64,000 nt of DNA from Cytidiella melzeri. Taxonomy: Eukaryota > Basidiomycota > Agaricomycetes > Polyporales > Irpicaceae. The position numbers were made by a program, and so were the translations under genes. The notes under the pieces are model-generated. The model did not search any database. It was not told the DNA's origin and worked only from the letters and a program-made list of their open reading frames with translations. Positions 1 through 12,018 of this stretch are shown here, piece after piece; position 1 is the first letter of the stretch; each line of letters starts with the position of its first letter. The stretch spans positions 310,001-374,000 of the forward strand of contig JABYQR010000003.1 of the NCBI GenBank assembly GCA_022592445.1. The letters run 5' to 3'.

Positions 1-2
1 TC

Positions 3-200
3 ACAGGCACAACTTACATTGGTGACACATCCAATCAATCTCTAGATAAGAACTCAGATTCCGGAGAAAATACCGAAGTCGAAGATCTTCTAGAAGAAAC
101 TTCTAAACAGACGTCATCACCTGTAATTGCACCTGTAGTACCTCATATCTCTGAAGTGTACATTCCGTACTACGACTTGATCCTTGATTGCTTTTGGTTA
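3..200 (+). other. Open frame in Copia leader
   Basis: A 65-codon frame is open from the window edge to a TAA at 198-200, just upstream of the Copia gag start. It is rich in Ser, Glu and Thr, with no domain I recognise. It may be the end of a coding region that starts outside the window, or chance in the leader or LTR. Confidence 0.25.
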
Positions 201-202
201 TA

Positions 203-2116
203 ATGGCTGAACCAGGAAAGGTTAGCGGTAGTCAAATGATTGTCTTTGACGGTTCAAACTACAAGAATGGTCCACTGCTATGATTGGCTTGTTCAGATAT
301 TCAAACACTTGGTTAATCGTGAATGGAATCAAAACAAAACCTACCTTACCCGCAGCAGCTGCGACCAGTTCAGGTTTTGGTACAACTACTGCACCTCCTG
401 ACACTTCTGATGAGAAGAAGGAACTTAAGGATTGGGAAATTCGGAACCAACACGCTTTAGCTTACTTCAATATTTACCTTGACATTACTTTGCAATCCTA
501 TCTTGAAGGAGAGGATTTGGCCTTCGAAGTGTGGAAGAAATTGAAAACAGACTTTGAAAAGACATCAGTCTTAGCAAGCTCTGTTGCGTTCAGAAACCTA
601 CTTAGCTCAACTTTTGATGAGTCTAAGGATATGAACGTACAAATTCAAGGCTTCCGTACTAAGATTGGAGATACCAAAGTTGCTGGGTTAGACCTTGATG
701 ATCAAATTAAAGTCCATATTCTTTTGTGGGCTTTACCAACGTTATATGAAACCGCCATTTCTGCATACATTGGCACTGTTGCAAAACCCAAAGAAATTAA
801 GTTTGACACGCTCATCCCCAAGATACTTGCGGAAGAGTTACGTCGAAAGGGTTCAAACAGTGAAAATGCAAATCGGATTACGCAGACCACGCGTTTACCG
901 AAGGAGAAATGCAAGAAGTGTGGGCTTTCTAACCATACTACGAGTCAGCACTGGGATAAAGGGAAACCTAACCAGAACAAGTCTCGTGATAATGGAAATA
1001 ATCAAGGATCTTCTACCAACAACAAGCAGGGTAACAAGGAGAATAAAGGAAAGAAAGGAGGACAACGAAAGAAGTCCAAAGGCAAAGGCAAAGACAAAGT
1101 GACTGTAAATAATCTTCAAGTAGATACCAAACCTGTCTTTGAGCACGATAATGAAATCATCAAGGTTTCTCTTTATTCCACGTGTGAGACTGAAAGCGTT
1201 CAATGGCTCATTGACAGTGGTGCTACTAGTCACATTACCAATGAAATTGACAACTTTATCTCGTATCAACCAGCAACGGTAGCAGGTACATGCTCTGTAG
1301 CAGGTAAAGATATGACTGTCAAAGTATTGGGAAAAGGAACGGTTGTACTTGACACAATTCTTGTGAAAGATAAAATACATCGCACAACTTTGAACAATGT
1401 CCTCTATATACCAGATGCGACTACAAGATTCTTTTCTCCTTCTAGAGCACTGCAACTAGGATGCACTAGCAGTGTTACATCGAGAGGATGGACAATTTAT
1501 AATGAAGGAAAAGAGATTATAAATGGTCAACCTGATCATGCCGGACTTTATTGGATTAAAGGACATCTAGTCAGGAAGATAGACTCAATTAATAAAGTTA
1601 GTCGTAATGATTATACGTTGTGGCATAATCGACTAGGACACCCAGGGAATAAGATTGTCGAAAATCTTCACAAAGGAACAAAGGGATTAAAAGAAAAGAT
1701 TCCTATTCCATTGACAATTTCTCCTTGTCACAGATGTCAAGTTGGAAAGAGAAAGAGACAACCATTTCCACCATCTATGTCGAGAGCTACAGAAGTTCTT
1801 GAATAACTCATTCCGATCTCATTGAATATTCTACAACTTCTATTGATGGTTACAAATACGGTATGACTTGTCTTGATGATGCTGCTAGTCATGGGATGCT
1901 TTATTATCTCAAGCACAAAGATGAAGCGTTCACAAGATTCAAAGAATACAAGTCATGGGCCAAAAACCAAACAGGAAAGAAGATGAAGAAGTTCAGATGT
2001 GATGGTGGAACAGAGTTCATTGATAATGAGTTCAAGGATTATCTGAAGGAACACGGAATAGAATTACAAATGTCTGTACCGTATACTCCACAACAAAATG
2101 GTAGAGCTGAGCGATG
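203..2116 (+). pseudogene. Copia gag-protease-integrase, 5' half
   Basis: This is the first half of a Ty1/Copia polyprotein, which packages and integrates the element's cDNA. Gag starts at ATG 203; a small indel near 262 moves the frame to the one open at 280-1806. A CCHC-like knuckle (CKKCGLSNHTTSQH) lies near 909-950. The protease motif DSGATSH is near 1213, and the integrase zinc region (LWHNRLGHPG, then CHRCQVGK) is near 1618-1750. A one-base frameshift near 1804 leads into the integrase core (LDDAAS, then DGGTEF, then QQNGRAER). The frame is cut by a family A LTR at 2122 and resumes at 21250. The element is dead because of the indels and the insertion. Confidence 0.93.
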
Positions 2117-2121
2117 GCAAC
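2117..2121. repeat. TSD GCAAC of solo LTR-A (left)
   Basis: GCAAC occurs here and again at 21250-21254, directly flanking the ends of LTR-A. Removing the insert and one copy restores the Copia integrase frame. Confidence 0.92.
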
Positions 2122-2596
2122 TGTCGCGGAGCAACTGCTGCTATGCTGATAACCCTAAAAAGGGAGTGAAGTAGAGAGGAAGGGGGGTAGATCTCCAACG
2201 ACAACAACGGGGTCAAAGTCAATGATAAGCAGGCAAGCAGGCACTGAGGCCGGATACTAGCAGTGCAAATGACAGAGTTAATATGGTATGATACTAAGTT
2301 ACATGCAGTAACTCACCTAGCAGTGCAAATGACAGAGAGGTCAAGATGCAGAGCTAGGGAGGGTAAGGTCTACTATATATACTGTGGCTGGGTGGTCTGT
2401 GCACAAGTTCCCACACTAGGGACTGGAGTAACTGTGGGGCTGGAGTAACAATAGAACAATAAGGGACCAGGGTAACTGTCAAGGACCTGAGTAACTGTCA
2501 AGGACCAGGGTACAGAGAACAATAGAGTTAGAATAATAGAACAATGGAACAATAGAATAGGAACAATAGAACAATAGAAACTGGGGGAATCCCTGG
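2122..2596. mobile_element. Solo Gypsy LTR-A, left part
   Basis: This matches the start of the family A LTRs at 38557, 45591, 48776 and 57337 (TGTCGCGGAG...). It contains the AGGTCAAGAT block (the R start in minus sense) and two copies of the 19-bp AACTGTCAAGGACCTGAGT-type unit. Element E interrupts it at 2597 and the rest lies at 20928-21249. No internal A sequence remains, so it is a solo LTR formed by LTR-LTR recombination, later split. Confidence 0.9.
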
Positions 2597-2611
2597 TGTC
2601 ACAGATTTTCA

Positions 2612-2626
2612 ATGTTTCTACAAGAC
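2612..2626. repeat. 15-bp TSD of the LINE (left)
   Basis: ATGTTTCTACAAGAC is found here and at 12924-12938. Uninterrupted LTR-E copies have it once. A long TSD beside a poly(A) tail is typical of target-primed reverse transcription. Confidence 0.93.

Positions 2627-2629
<3 letters not shown>

Positions 2630-2662
<33 letters not shown>
2630..2662 (-). other. Poly(A) tail of the LINE
   Basis: A run of 33 T on the plus strand is the minus-strand poly(A) tail. Three C bases (2627-2629) separate it from the TSD. Confidence 0.9.
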
Positions 2663-2666
<4 letters not shown>

Positions 2667-2784
2667 GAGTGTGCGCCGTCATGAGGGACGATGCTGGCGG
2701 CAGGCAGTCAACAAGGTCGACTCCACATTCCGCCCACTGAAACAGGGAATTTTCACCCCAACAATCCAAAGGGGAAAAATGCAT

Positions 2785-5700
2785 TTACGCACGAAGTGTG
2801 GGACTCGGCTGACCCTGACCACCCGGAAGAGGGTGAATTATCACAGGGGGCCCATACCCACTAAAAACCCGGTATTCAATCCAGTCTAGTGGAAGGTCGC
2901 GGTCGTGGTTAAGTATGCCACTCCAGGTGCGCAGGACTAGTTGTTTTGGCAGTTTTTGTTTACCATATTTTATTTTTGTTAGTTCGCTGTCAATGGTGAC
3001 TCGCATGTTCATTGCCGTGAGCCATTTCCGATCAATCTCTCTGAGAGTGTGTTTCTCCCCTCCGCGGTCAATGCGCCGTTCACAGCGGAGTCTCCAGATG
3101 AGGTGGGCGGATTCGGTCATCATTATGCGATAAAGTCGCAACAGACCTGTCTGACGCTTCCCGTCAGGTGTAGTGAAGTTGGCAAGTGGGGTGCCTAGTA
3201 GGTTGCCAATGTGTTTGCCTGGCCATGGGACCGTAGGTGTCTTGATGTGCCAGAGGCTTTCACACAGTGCCCATATCCTAGTGCAGTCCGGAGCCGAGCA
3301 TTCGACGAGGATATGGTCGATGGAGTCTTCTTCGTCACACAGGGTGCATATACGCCGATGTTCTAGATCCTGGATGTGGGCCCAGAACTTCCCCACTTTG
3401 AGTGAGTTGTGCATTGTTCTCCATAAGAAGTCAGAGATCTTGCGGCTGATATCTTTGTGTCGGAGGCTTTTCCAAATGCTGCCCCTGGTGGGGTAGCGTC
3501 CTCCGAGGTGATCATGCACGCAGTGGTATGTTCTGTCAAGATTCACTTCCGCTGCGGGTCGTGGATCAGTCGGGTTTGCCAGGCGAACTCTGGTGTAGGC
3601 TATGGCCTGCGATAGGGCTGTTGCTTTCACTCCGGTGAGGTTCCAAACGTTGGGTACTGAGAGGTCCAGGTCCGCTGGGGGTTCTAGTTGTGTGCCTTGA
3701 TTCGCGAGGTTGTCTGCACCGTCATTTCCTAGGGACCCGGAGTGTCCTTTTACCCACTCAAAGGTGGTTATTGCTGACCTTTGTTGTAGGTGGTAGGCAG
3801 CACTACGGAACAGGTCTGCGTTGTCCACGCCTGTCCATCCTCGATCGCGCCATTTCTGCAGGTGCGTAGTCAGGCCGTCTATTGCATATCGGGAGTCGCT
3901 GATGATGTGTAGTGGTCTGGAGGGGGGCGTGAGAGCTGCCACACGTTGTATCGCCAGGACTTCGCCAGCTTGATTGGTTTGTGTGGGCCCGGGGACCCTG
4001 ATGGCAAGGTTGTGGGGGTTGTCAGGTCCATACCACACACCGGCCCCGGCGCGAGCATTTGCGGCGCCATTGTTCAGACAAGAGCTGTCGGTGTAAACTG
4101 TGAGGATATCCCTTCGGCGGATCGCAGGGGTCGGTGGTCGGTGGGCTGGTTCGCATGAGGACATGGCGTGGTCCGTGAATATCCTGAAACCGTTGGAGAC
4201 GTCATCGCCCGTGGTGACACTAGGGTCAAAGGTGAGTGAGGAGTTTTCGAGTCTAGCCTTCCGGTTTTTTTCTTTCCGGTGGCGTGTCAGGGTGAGCTTG
4301 TCGTCGGGTGGGTTGGTGTCTGGGTGCCATTTAGCATGGAGGTTGTTCAGGAGACGTGAGGCAGTTTCACAGCATTTCGACGGGTGCGTACAGCTTAGTC
4401 TTTCACGATCTTGTGTGCACATTTGACACGAACAGGAGGGTCGGCCGGTGTGATGTGGGAAGTCCGGTCTCGTTCGTTTCAGTACGTCGAGGAGATCGCC
4501 GACAGTGAAAACGCTATGGTTATTCAGTAGGCATTGTCCGGGTGTGGAGTGTATCAGTCGGCGGAGGGGTTCCTTTGCGCCTATGTGGTGCCAGATCGGT
4601 AAGTCGTGTTTTAGACGTGTGGAGAGTTTAATTGCCGCTAAGTTCGTGTTATATTTTTCTGCAATCCGCACCATCCGTTTGAGTGATTCAGGTAGTTTCG
4701 ATTTCTGATGGACGCTCGCGCGCCATGTTTGGGTGTAGACCATGTCTTTTTCATCCGAGAGGACGCAGTTGTCGACCACCATAACATTTCTTGAGATAAG
4801 GTGATCTGCTATATATGTCCAGGTGGGTCGTTTAGTATCTCTGCGCAAATACGTCGCGAGCCAGGTGAGTTCTATGGCTTCGTTTCGTGCCGGTAGGTCT
4901 AGTAGTTTCAAGCTGCCGTCTTCAAAGGGCAGGGTCAGGGTGGGGGCGTTGACTGGTGGGTTCCTTTTTTTGTCCCACATGAAGTCTGAGATGGTTTTGC
5001 GAAGGAGGTTCTCTGTATGTTTGGGCATGCCTTGGACTTTGGTTAAGTATTGGGTCATGCCTGCTACGATCATTTGCACAATGAGTCGTTTGCCTTTCAG
5101 GGTGGGTTTGCTCTTTCCCCAGCGTGTTAGCGCTGCATTGATCTTATTAATGACAGGAGTCCACGGATTTTCTGCGTTGGTGTGGTTGCCTATCCATGCA
5201 CCTAGCATGCGTGTCGCAGTACCGTCTGGTATCACGCGGACGTCGTGCGGGAGTTAGTTTGCATTTGGTGATAATCGCCGCGTGGTCATTACTGTTTGGC
5301 GATATTCCGTTGTTCCAATGGGTATTGCAACCGTTTTATCTTTATTGAATTTAGCTCCAGATGCCAGGCACCATGTGTCGAGAATCTGTTCAAGATCTTC
5401 GAAACGGTCATGTTCAGAAAGGAAAGTCGTAGTATCATCAGCAAAGAGGGATATGACTGAACAATTAGGTGCTTTAGGGATTTGTATGCCTCTTAGAGTC
5501 GATGCGCGTATCATACAGGCCAATGGTTCTATTGCAAGGTCGAAGAGCAGGCAGGATAATGGTTCTCCTTGCCGAACTCCTCGTGTGACCCGGAAAGGTG
5601 TGCTCATTTCTCCGTTTATGATTACAGTGGTATAGGCTGAGCTGTAGAGGGCTTTAACGGTGTTACAGAAGCGTTCAGGTACTTTGTGTTTGTCCATGGT

Positions 5701-8064
5701 CTCCCAGATGTAGTCGTGAGTCATCTTGTCATAGGCCCTTTCTTGATCCAGGCCCACAATGAGCCCATTTACCGCTTCGGCCTCAGCGAAATCAACCATG
5801 AGGGAGGTGAGTCGTATTTGATCAGTGATGCTGCGACCTTTAATGAAGCCTGCTTGATCTTCATGGATAATTGTATGTGCGTGGGTCGCAAAACGTGCTG
5901 CAAGAGCTTTAGAGAAGACCTTGTAGTCCGTGTTGAGGAGGGTGATTGGGCGGTAGTTTGCAATGTCTCGCGTGTTCGCTTTGTTAGGCTTCAAGATAGG
6001 ACACATCCATCCTTAAGTGAAAGTGGAGCCTTGGGACATGCCATGGGTCTCAATATCAGTGTAAACAGCGGTGAGGGTTTTCACTATGTCGAATGTGGGT
6101 ATCTCAGTAGTTCGTGACTTCTTCTGATCAAGTGTTTTCCACAGCTCATAAGGTAGGCCATCAAGGCCTGTCGCTTTTCCATTCTCTGACATTCGAAGCG
6201 CGAGTCGCACTGTGGAGGCGTTAGTGAAGTCTGCAAGGTCTTCTTGGGCATGCTGGGGGAGAGTACGTTCAGTCGACGCCAGGACCTTTTCAATGGCCGC
6301 TCGACGTCTACCTCCGTTGTTAGGATCAAGATCAGCGTGTTGGGGGTCATTATGGTAGTTCCTTGCTAGTTCGGCCATACGGTCTGAGCGGGTTTCGACC
6401 AGTGGAGGTGTGTCCGGTGTGAACGAAGCTCGTTCCAGTGCAAAGACAATATCGCGCGGTTTTCTCGTAGCGTTGATTTTTGACCAATATTTGCTAATTG
6501 TTTCGCCTTCCAGTCGGTAGTGAGCTGCAGTGGCCACTCGAGTCCTTTCAGCTCGTGCGATGGTGAGTTTGTTGATTTTGCGCTGTATCAACACAATTGA
6601 GAGGTCTAGGTTTTCTGGACTGCTTTGGGTTTGGTCGTTCAGCAGTGATTCCAGTTGGGACTGCAAGGTGCGTATCTTCGCTTCTATCTTGGGTATTGCA
6701 ACCCGTGCGCGCTGCCTGAGTGTGACTTTGAGTTCTTGTTTGAAGGTTTGATAGAGTGTTTGTGGGTTATGTTCGGCCGATCGGGTCGTTTGGCAGCGCT
6801 GTATGTCTTCCTCGAGTTTGAGGCCACGTACATGTATGAAGTCACTAACTTCTTTGTCCTGTAGCAGCATGGTAGGCATCACCCATCGGCCAGGTCCAAC
6901 AAAGGGTGTAGCGGGATTTGAGAGCCGAACGGATACTAGTTGGTGGTCCGTCTCGACTCCCCCAGTGTCGGAGATATCCCAGTCCATGGATGTGGAGAGG
7001 AGTGGCGAGGTGAGGTAGATGCGATCTATTCGTGATTTACTCCCCGCTCCTGACATACCATAGGTATATGCGCGAGTGTGTGGGTATTTGTTACGCCACC
7101 CATCGATGAGTTCGAATTCTGCTGAGATTTGTTTTAGTGCTGCGACCGCTGCTGCTTGATCTTCGTGGCTAGGCAACCGGTCTAAAGAATCTTCGACAAG
7201 GTTATAGTCACCGAGGACGATGTCGGGCTTGTGAAGGCCTTGGTCTTCAATGGTCTTCTGTACCTCGTGCCAGAAGGCACCGTTTGAAGCTGGGTCGTTA
7301 GGTGCGTATACTGCCATAATATAAACTGCCAAGTTTTTATGCCAGTGGACTTTTGCCAGGAGTGCCCTTCCAGGCACAATCTGCCAGGTCTGAAGGTTAT
7401 CCGTGGACACAATGTCACGGTTGAATACAAGTGCAACTCCATGAGCATTTGGACGGAGGGCATTTGCAGAGTTTTCGATGCGCAGCCTCCTACCATAAAC
7501 GTTGTGTAGTTGGTCTATGTACGCATTGGTAAGGTGGGTCTCTTGCACGGCAAGAATGCCTATTTTCCTCTGCTTCATGAGATTGCTAACGTGTACCCAT
7601 TTGTTCTTAGGGTCACCTATCGACATGGATCCATGTCCCCTCATGTTTAGCGTTGCAATGTGAATGTTTGCATACATCTTTTTTCCTGAGTGCTTTTTGG
7701 TTTTTCGTTTCCGTCCTCGACGTGGTCTCGTCTCGGTCGTGGACTGTTGATGTTCACCCGGAGGTGGGTTTACTGCTTCATGTTGTATGGCTTGGTTGTT
7801 CTCAATGTTATTTAGGGTTTCTAGTATGTCACTCAAGAGGATGTCAATCTCCTCTTTGTGACTACTGGGCCCACCTATACTCGTCCCGGACCCGTCATTG
7901 GTCGGGTGGGCGGTGGTGTGTCCCGCCCGATCTCGGGGCTCGGGAAGGCTGTCACCATGACCGGTTGTTGTTGTGTTGTTACATGAGTGGTCTCCGGTTG
8001 TACAATACTCGCATACGGAGCTAGCAAGTAAGGGGGGTAGATACCCTACTACTCCAGGGTGGAT
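2785..8064 (-). pseudogene. LINE ORF2: endonuclease, reverse transcriptase, RNase H
   Basis: This enzyme nicks the target DNA and copies the LINE RNA. The frame opens at 8064, but its first ATG is at 7677. AP-endonuclease motifs follow in order: LNMRG, QETHL, GDYN, SRIDRIYL, DHQLV (about 7640-6930). RT motifs are NYRPITLLN, DQAGFIKGRS, GVRQGEPLS and FADD (about 5950-5440). RNase H shows TDSSC, AGEVLAIQ, SDSRYA and GADNLA (about 4100-3690). A terminal CTLC...H...C zinc motif lies near 3350. Two in-frame TAA codons (6013-6015 and 5254-5256) interrupt an otherwise continuous frame. The lack of an early ATG suggests translation by reinitiation from ORF1b, or that the real start was lost. Confidence 0.93.
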
Positions 8065-8576
8065 TTATGTCTGCATTAATCTATAACCCAGTGCGACTCT
8101 AGGATACATATAATTTGAGACTTCGGCTGGGCTGCAGCCCACGGTTGGTCCAAGACCTAAATAGGTCACCGTGTCGATACATTAAGTAGTATCACCCCTT
8201 CCCCCGGGCTTTCCTGTGCGAGCAGTAAATGTGGGCCTAGGGGATTTGGTCGACCGGGTCATTTGAAGACGAGACATTCCGGCCTCCTGTTCGTCGTGGT
8301 ATGGGCACTGCGTGACCAGTTGCCGTGCTGGCCAGACTCGCAGCACCAGTAAACAGGTGCAATAATCAATCACAGACGTTGAGGCACCCGCTTTAGTAGG
8401 GAGTATATAAGGGTATTAAGGGTGTATTGAAGATACATTTGCGTTTGTCGTCGAAGACTGTTAAGTTTACAATTTGTAGGAGAGCTACGGACCCAGGTGT
8501 GGTCATGCGTTCGGAAATTTGTCTATGCTACGGGAACAGCTTGCAGTCAAAAAGTGTTCTTATTCGTGGGTCTGGT
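7840..8576 (-). other. Spacer between LINE ORF1b and ORF2
   Basis: This 0.7 kb stretch separates the two frames. Its proximal part (7840-8064) is open in the ORF2 frame and holds C..C-type residues (VCEYC) but no ATG. The rest shows no coding sign. A TATATAAGG near 8404 lies on the plus strand, opposite to transcription, and I give it no role. Confidence 0.4.
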
Positions 8577-9746
8577 TTAGTTGCTTGCGACGGGTGTGGT
8601 GCGAGGTGGTGCATTGTAAGGTCCTAGTGCAATAAGGATTTCGTGGGGATCCTGATGGTCAGTGCGAGTGCACTTATTGCGTGGTTGACTCGACGTTGTC
8701 CTCTCTTTGTCCAGGCAGTGCGGTTGGCGTGGTAGGCTGGTACCGTTCCACTCCGGGATTTCCTGGAATGGGCAGATTGTGCGGAGATGGTCGAACACTC
8801 CACATCCAGAGCAAGGGGTGTCGAGGTCGTGGGATTTGAGGAGTTCGCCGTTTGGTCCAACGAAAGCAAGCAGCCTAATTTGGTTGCGAATGAGGCGCCA
8901 GCGGTCAACGTCTTCAGTGGGTATGTCCATGTACAGGCAGACGCGTGGGGCTCGTTGGCCTGATGGAGTGCGTAGGTCGAGGATGGTGGTTCGGGCGGTG
9001 CTAACTAGAGCATGGAGCGCTTCGACTGTGCGTGTGCTGCTGTAGTGCGGGTGGGTGTCGGTTGCTTCTGCGAGTAGTTCGGACATGAATTGAGTCGTCA
9101 GGATGGCATTGACCAAATTCTGATGGACAGCTGCTCTGTCCCGGACATCGGAGTAGCCCGCAAACATCGTGAGGAACGTTTGGTGGGAGTGGAATGGTTC
9201 GAAGACGGAGAAGGTGATGCGAGGATCCCTCATCAAGAAGACGGTCTGTTCTAGTAGGAAGGATTTTGCGTCGGAGGATAGGTTCGAGATGCACATTATG
9301 CCTATGCCATCGCATTGTGAGTTTGCTGGAATGGCTCGTACAGCAGGCCGTTCGTGAGGAAGGAGAAGTTGCGAGAGGCTCTTGAGGAGTTCAGCAGCGG
9401 TGTCAGAGTTGTGAGCCTGCGTCTTTGCGTCCCATATGTAGGCTAGGACAGGGTCCGAGTCGTCGTCGAGTACGGACAGGATACCCGTCGGGCTAAGGTA
9501 GCTCAGCCGTCCGAGGGGGTGGTTGATATGGACAATAGGCCAGCCTTGAGGAGGCGTAGGTGTCCAAATCTTGTAAGTCTGAGGGGTCGAGTTGTCTGCA
9601 GGGCGGGGGGACGTCCTCGAGGAAGTGTCGGTATGAGATCTCGGAGGCGTTGAGCGCGCTTGGTCGCTGGGCTGTTGGCCGTGGTTTCCCTGTAGCATAC
9701 TGCACCAGTCGGAGAAGTATTTGTCGAAATTGTCTGCTCGAATCAT
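8577..9746 (-). CDS. LINE ORF1b, gag-like RNA-binding protein
   Basis: This 389-codon frame starts at ATG 9746. Near the C-terminus it has a zinc-knuckle-like motif, CSGCGVFDHLRTICPF (about 8840-8790), followed by PEWNG. ORF1 proteins of LINEs bind element RNA and form the RNP. It is a paralogue of ORF1a: both share ITF...P in the middle, VC[VL]Y[LM]D.P before the knuckle, and a [CS]GCG..DH.R..CPF...P.WNG tail. The frame has no internal stop, unlike ORF1a and ORF2. The family assignment rests on the knuckle and the position upstream of ORF2. Confidence 0.72.
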   Translation of the reverse strand: MIRADNFDKYFSDWCSMLQGNHGQQPSDQARSTPPRSHTDTSSRTSPRPADNSTPQTYKIWTPTPPQGWPIVHINHPLGRLSYLSPTGILSVLDDDSDPVLAYIWDAKTQAHNSDTAAELLKSLSQLLLPHERPAVRAIPANSQCDGIGIMCISNLSSDAKSFLLEQTVFLMRDPRITFSVFEPFHSHQTFLTMFAGYSDVRDRAAVHQNLVNAILTTQFMSELLAEATDTHPHYSSTRTVEALHALVSTARTTILDLRTPSGQRAPRVCLYMDIPTEDVDRWRLIRNQIRLLAFVGPNGELLKSHDLDTPCSGCGVFDHLRTICPFQEIPEWNGTSLPRQPHCLDKERTTSSQPRNKCTRTDHQDPHEILIALGPYNAPPRTTPVASN

Positions 9747-10476
9747 GTTGAATTGAGAGTTGAGGCTCTGAGGGGTTGTGTTAAGTCGTGCTGGCGTAAT
9801 GCAGTGGGCGTTGAAGGAGAGATGGTGCTCGTAGAGGTTGTCATTCCGTTCTCGTCTTCGGTTGATGCCGTGTTGGTTAGGTTGTGTGTGGGGTGATCAC
9901 TCACTCATTTTGGTAGGTGCAAAGTATGGCGTGTGCGGCTGATTAGATTGTGTACGATACAAAGCGAGGTTTACAGGGTACAGGTTGGGATGAGCGGCGG
10001 GGGGGTCATTTGCTAAAAAGTACGGATGAGGGAGGCTGGCGCGCCACCGTGTCGTGCAGAAGGCCTACAGTAAACGTGCTAATGGGTCAGGAAGTTCTTG
10101 TGCTAAGGTTCGTATAATGTAGAGGCGTGCGAGATACAGTTGACTATTCCGTGGGGAGTACACACAGTTCAATGTCTGTGAAGGCAAAGCGAAGAGGTAT
10201 TGGGATGGCGTGAATATGCGATAGGGGGGAGGTGATAATGCGAGTTATGCAGTGCTAGGTGCTAGAGCCACGAGTGGAAAGGGAATGGAAGGATGCCGTG
10301 CTAATTTTTAGGCTCGTTGTTTGCGAGCGTTTAACCCATTCGAAGTTATGTGAATACGATGCGGTGTTGTTACGGGGGGCCAAGTGGATGGCGAACGATG
10401 CTAGTGCGAAGGACTGGCGGGCGAAGTGGCGGTACGTGCTGTGCGTTGGGTTTACCATGTACCGTGGTTTGGCAGG
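9747..10476 (-). other. Spacer between LINE ORF1a and ORF1b
   Basis: Only short overlapping frames are present, with no recognisable motif. It is noncoding as far as I can see. Confidence 0.5.
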
Positions 10477-12018
10477 TCAGTATGCGTATGCGTCGTTTTG
10501 AGATGAGGATCCTCCTCGTCCTCCACGTCCGCGGCCCTCTTTCCCACGACTGCGTCCACGAGGGCCTCCTCGTCCACGAGAGTTGTTGTTGATGCCTCTG
10601 CGTGCGCGTGGAGAGGGGAAGTTGGTCAAGTCGTTATGGGTTGGATCGTTGGCCCAGTCTTGGTCATATTGGACGGCCGCGGACGCGCGTTCGCTTTTCG
10701 TGAGAGCGCCATTCCACTGAGGGACCTTCTTGAAGGGGCAGAGCCCTCTCCAATGATCCATTCCTCCGCATCCAGTGCACGCTATGTCTATCTCTCACGA
10801 TTTGCCGGTACCATTAAGGTGGACTACGTAGGCAAGGGATTTGATGATTCGCTGCAGGTGCAGCCAGTCGACGGGATTCGCGGTGGGTGCGTCGAGGTAC
10901 ACGCAAACCTTATTCTCTTGAACGGTCGGGGCGATCTTCATCTCGAGGATTCCGAGTCGGATGGTGTTGAGTGCTTTATCGATGGCAGCTGCATGGGCGA
11001 GGTGTTGGTATTCTTTGTGCGTGAGAACCATATTTGTGATGCATGCGGTGACTTCATTGTTGCCTTTCAGCTTCGAGATAATAATCTTGCGAATGGCTGG
11101 TAGGGCTGCTATTTCTGCGGTGGTATATCCCGCGAGAGTGGCAATTAATTTAGGAATTTCCCAGCCGGGTCTGTAGGAGAAGAAAGTGATAGGAGGGTTG
11201 TGGAGAGAGAAGACGCGTTGGTTGATCAAGAAATCTCGTGAAACTTCTGAGATGTTGTATATGCCAAACGCTTGGGGAGCGCGGCCTTTAGGGTTCGTCG
11301 TGATGTCTTCGTCAATGCGTGGAATGAAGATGTTAGGTTCTTCCTCCTGTGGGAGGAGCACTGCCATGTTGTCTAATATCTTCTTGCGAGCGTCCGGTGC
11401 ATCATCGTGGGTAATCGTCATACCCCATAGGTGGATAAGGACCATCGAGGGCTCGGACATGGCTTCCTTGACTGAATCGCTCGCCCAGAAGGCGAAGTGC
11501 CAGAACGGGTTTGACCCGAAGACTTCTGGGAAGCCTCCAGGTGGTGTTGGGGTAATGAATTTTGAGAGCATGGCCTTCTCCTCTGCTTTCAATGGAGCGT
11601 GAGGAAGTGCGTGAGGTGCGGCTGTGGGGAGTCGTTGTTCGTAGAAGTCGGCAAAGTTGTCTGTGCAGATAGCTGGCCCTTTGGAGGTCGCCGGTGACAT
11701 GAGGACTTTGGTGAAATCCTCAGCCTCTGCGATCTCAGCGTTGCCATTGTCGGGAGCTTTAGCCTTGGAGGGGCGTAAGTCGGCGTGGTCATCGGTCGCG
11801 GGCTCCTTGCGTTTCTTGCCCGTTATGGCTCTGAAGTCGTCGTAGTCGAAAGGCGAAGTCGTGGGGATCGTGTTGGGCTGAGCCGAGAAAGGCGTGTCGA
11901 GCGTGGTTTTGCTGCCGCTAGCCTGTGTGGGCTGAGTTGAGAAGGGCGTGTCGAGCGTGGTTTTGCTGCCGCTAGCCTGTGGAGTGTCGATCTGAGCAGT
12001 GGATTTGCTGCGCGTCAT
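10477..12018 (-). pseudogene. LINE ORF1a, gag-like protein with one TGA
   Basis: This frame of about 513 codons starts at ATG 12018 and is interrupted only by TGA at 10795-10797, just before the knuckle CTGCGGMDHWRGLCPF. The N-terminus carries a tandem 17-residue repeat beginning QASGSKTTLDTPF (about 11880-11985). The middle aligns with ORF1b. After the knuckle and PQWNG comes an Arg-Gly-rich RNA-binding tail (about 10600-10500), which ORF1b lacks. The stop fits a CGA-to-TGA change. The likely role is RNA binding in the LINE RNP. Confidence 0.75.

Noticed and set aside
895..1455. Long antisense frames within Copia gag and in the LINE (for example 4823-5257)
   Set aside because: They are shadows of the recognised coding frames and have no motif.
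2630..2662. Poly(T) as a terminator or assembly artefact
   Set aside because: It sits exactly at the 3' end of a minus-strand LINE next to a 15-bp TSD.
10255..10592. Plus-strand frames in the LINE spacer
   Set aside because: Short, overlapping, without motif, and opposite to the element's sense.
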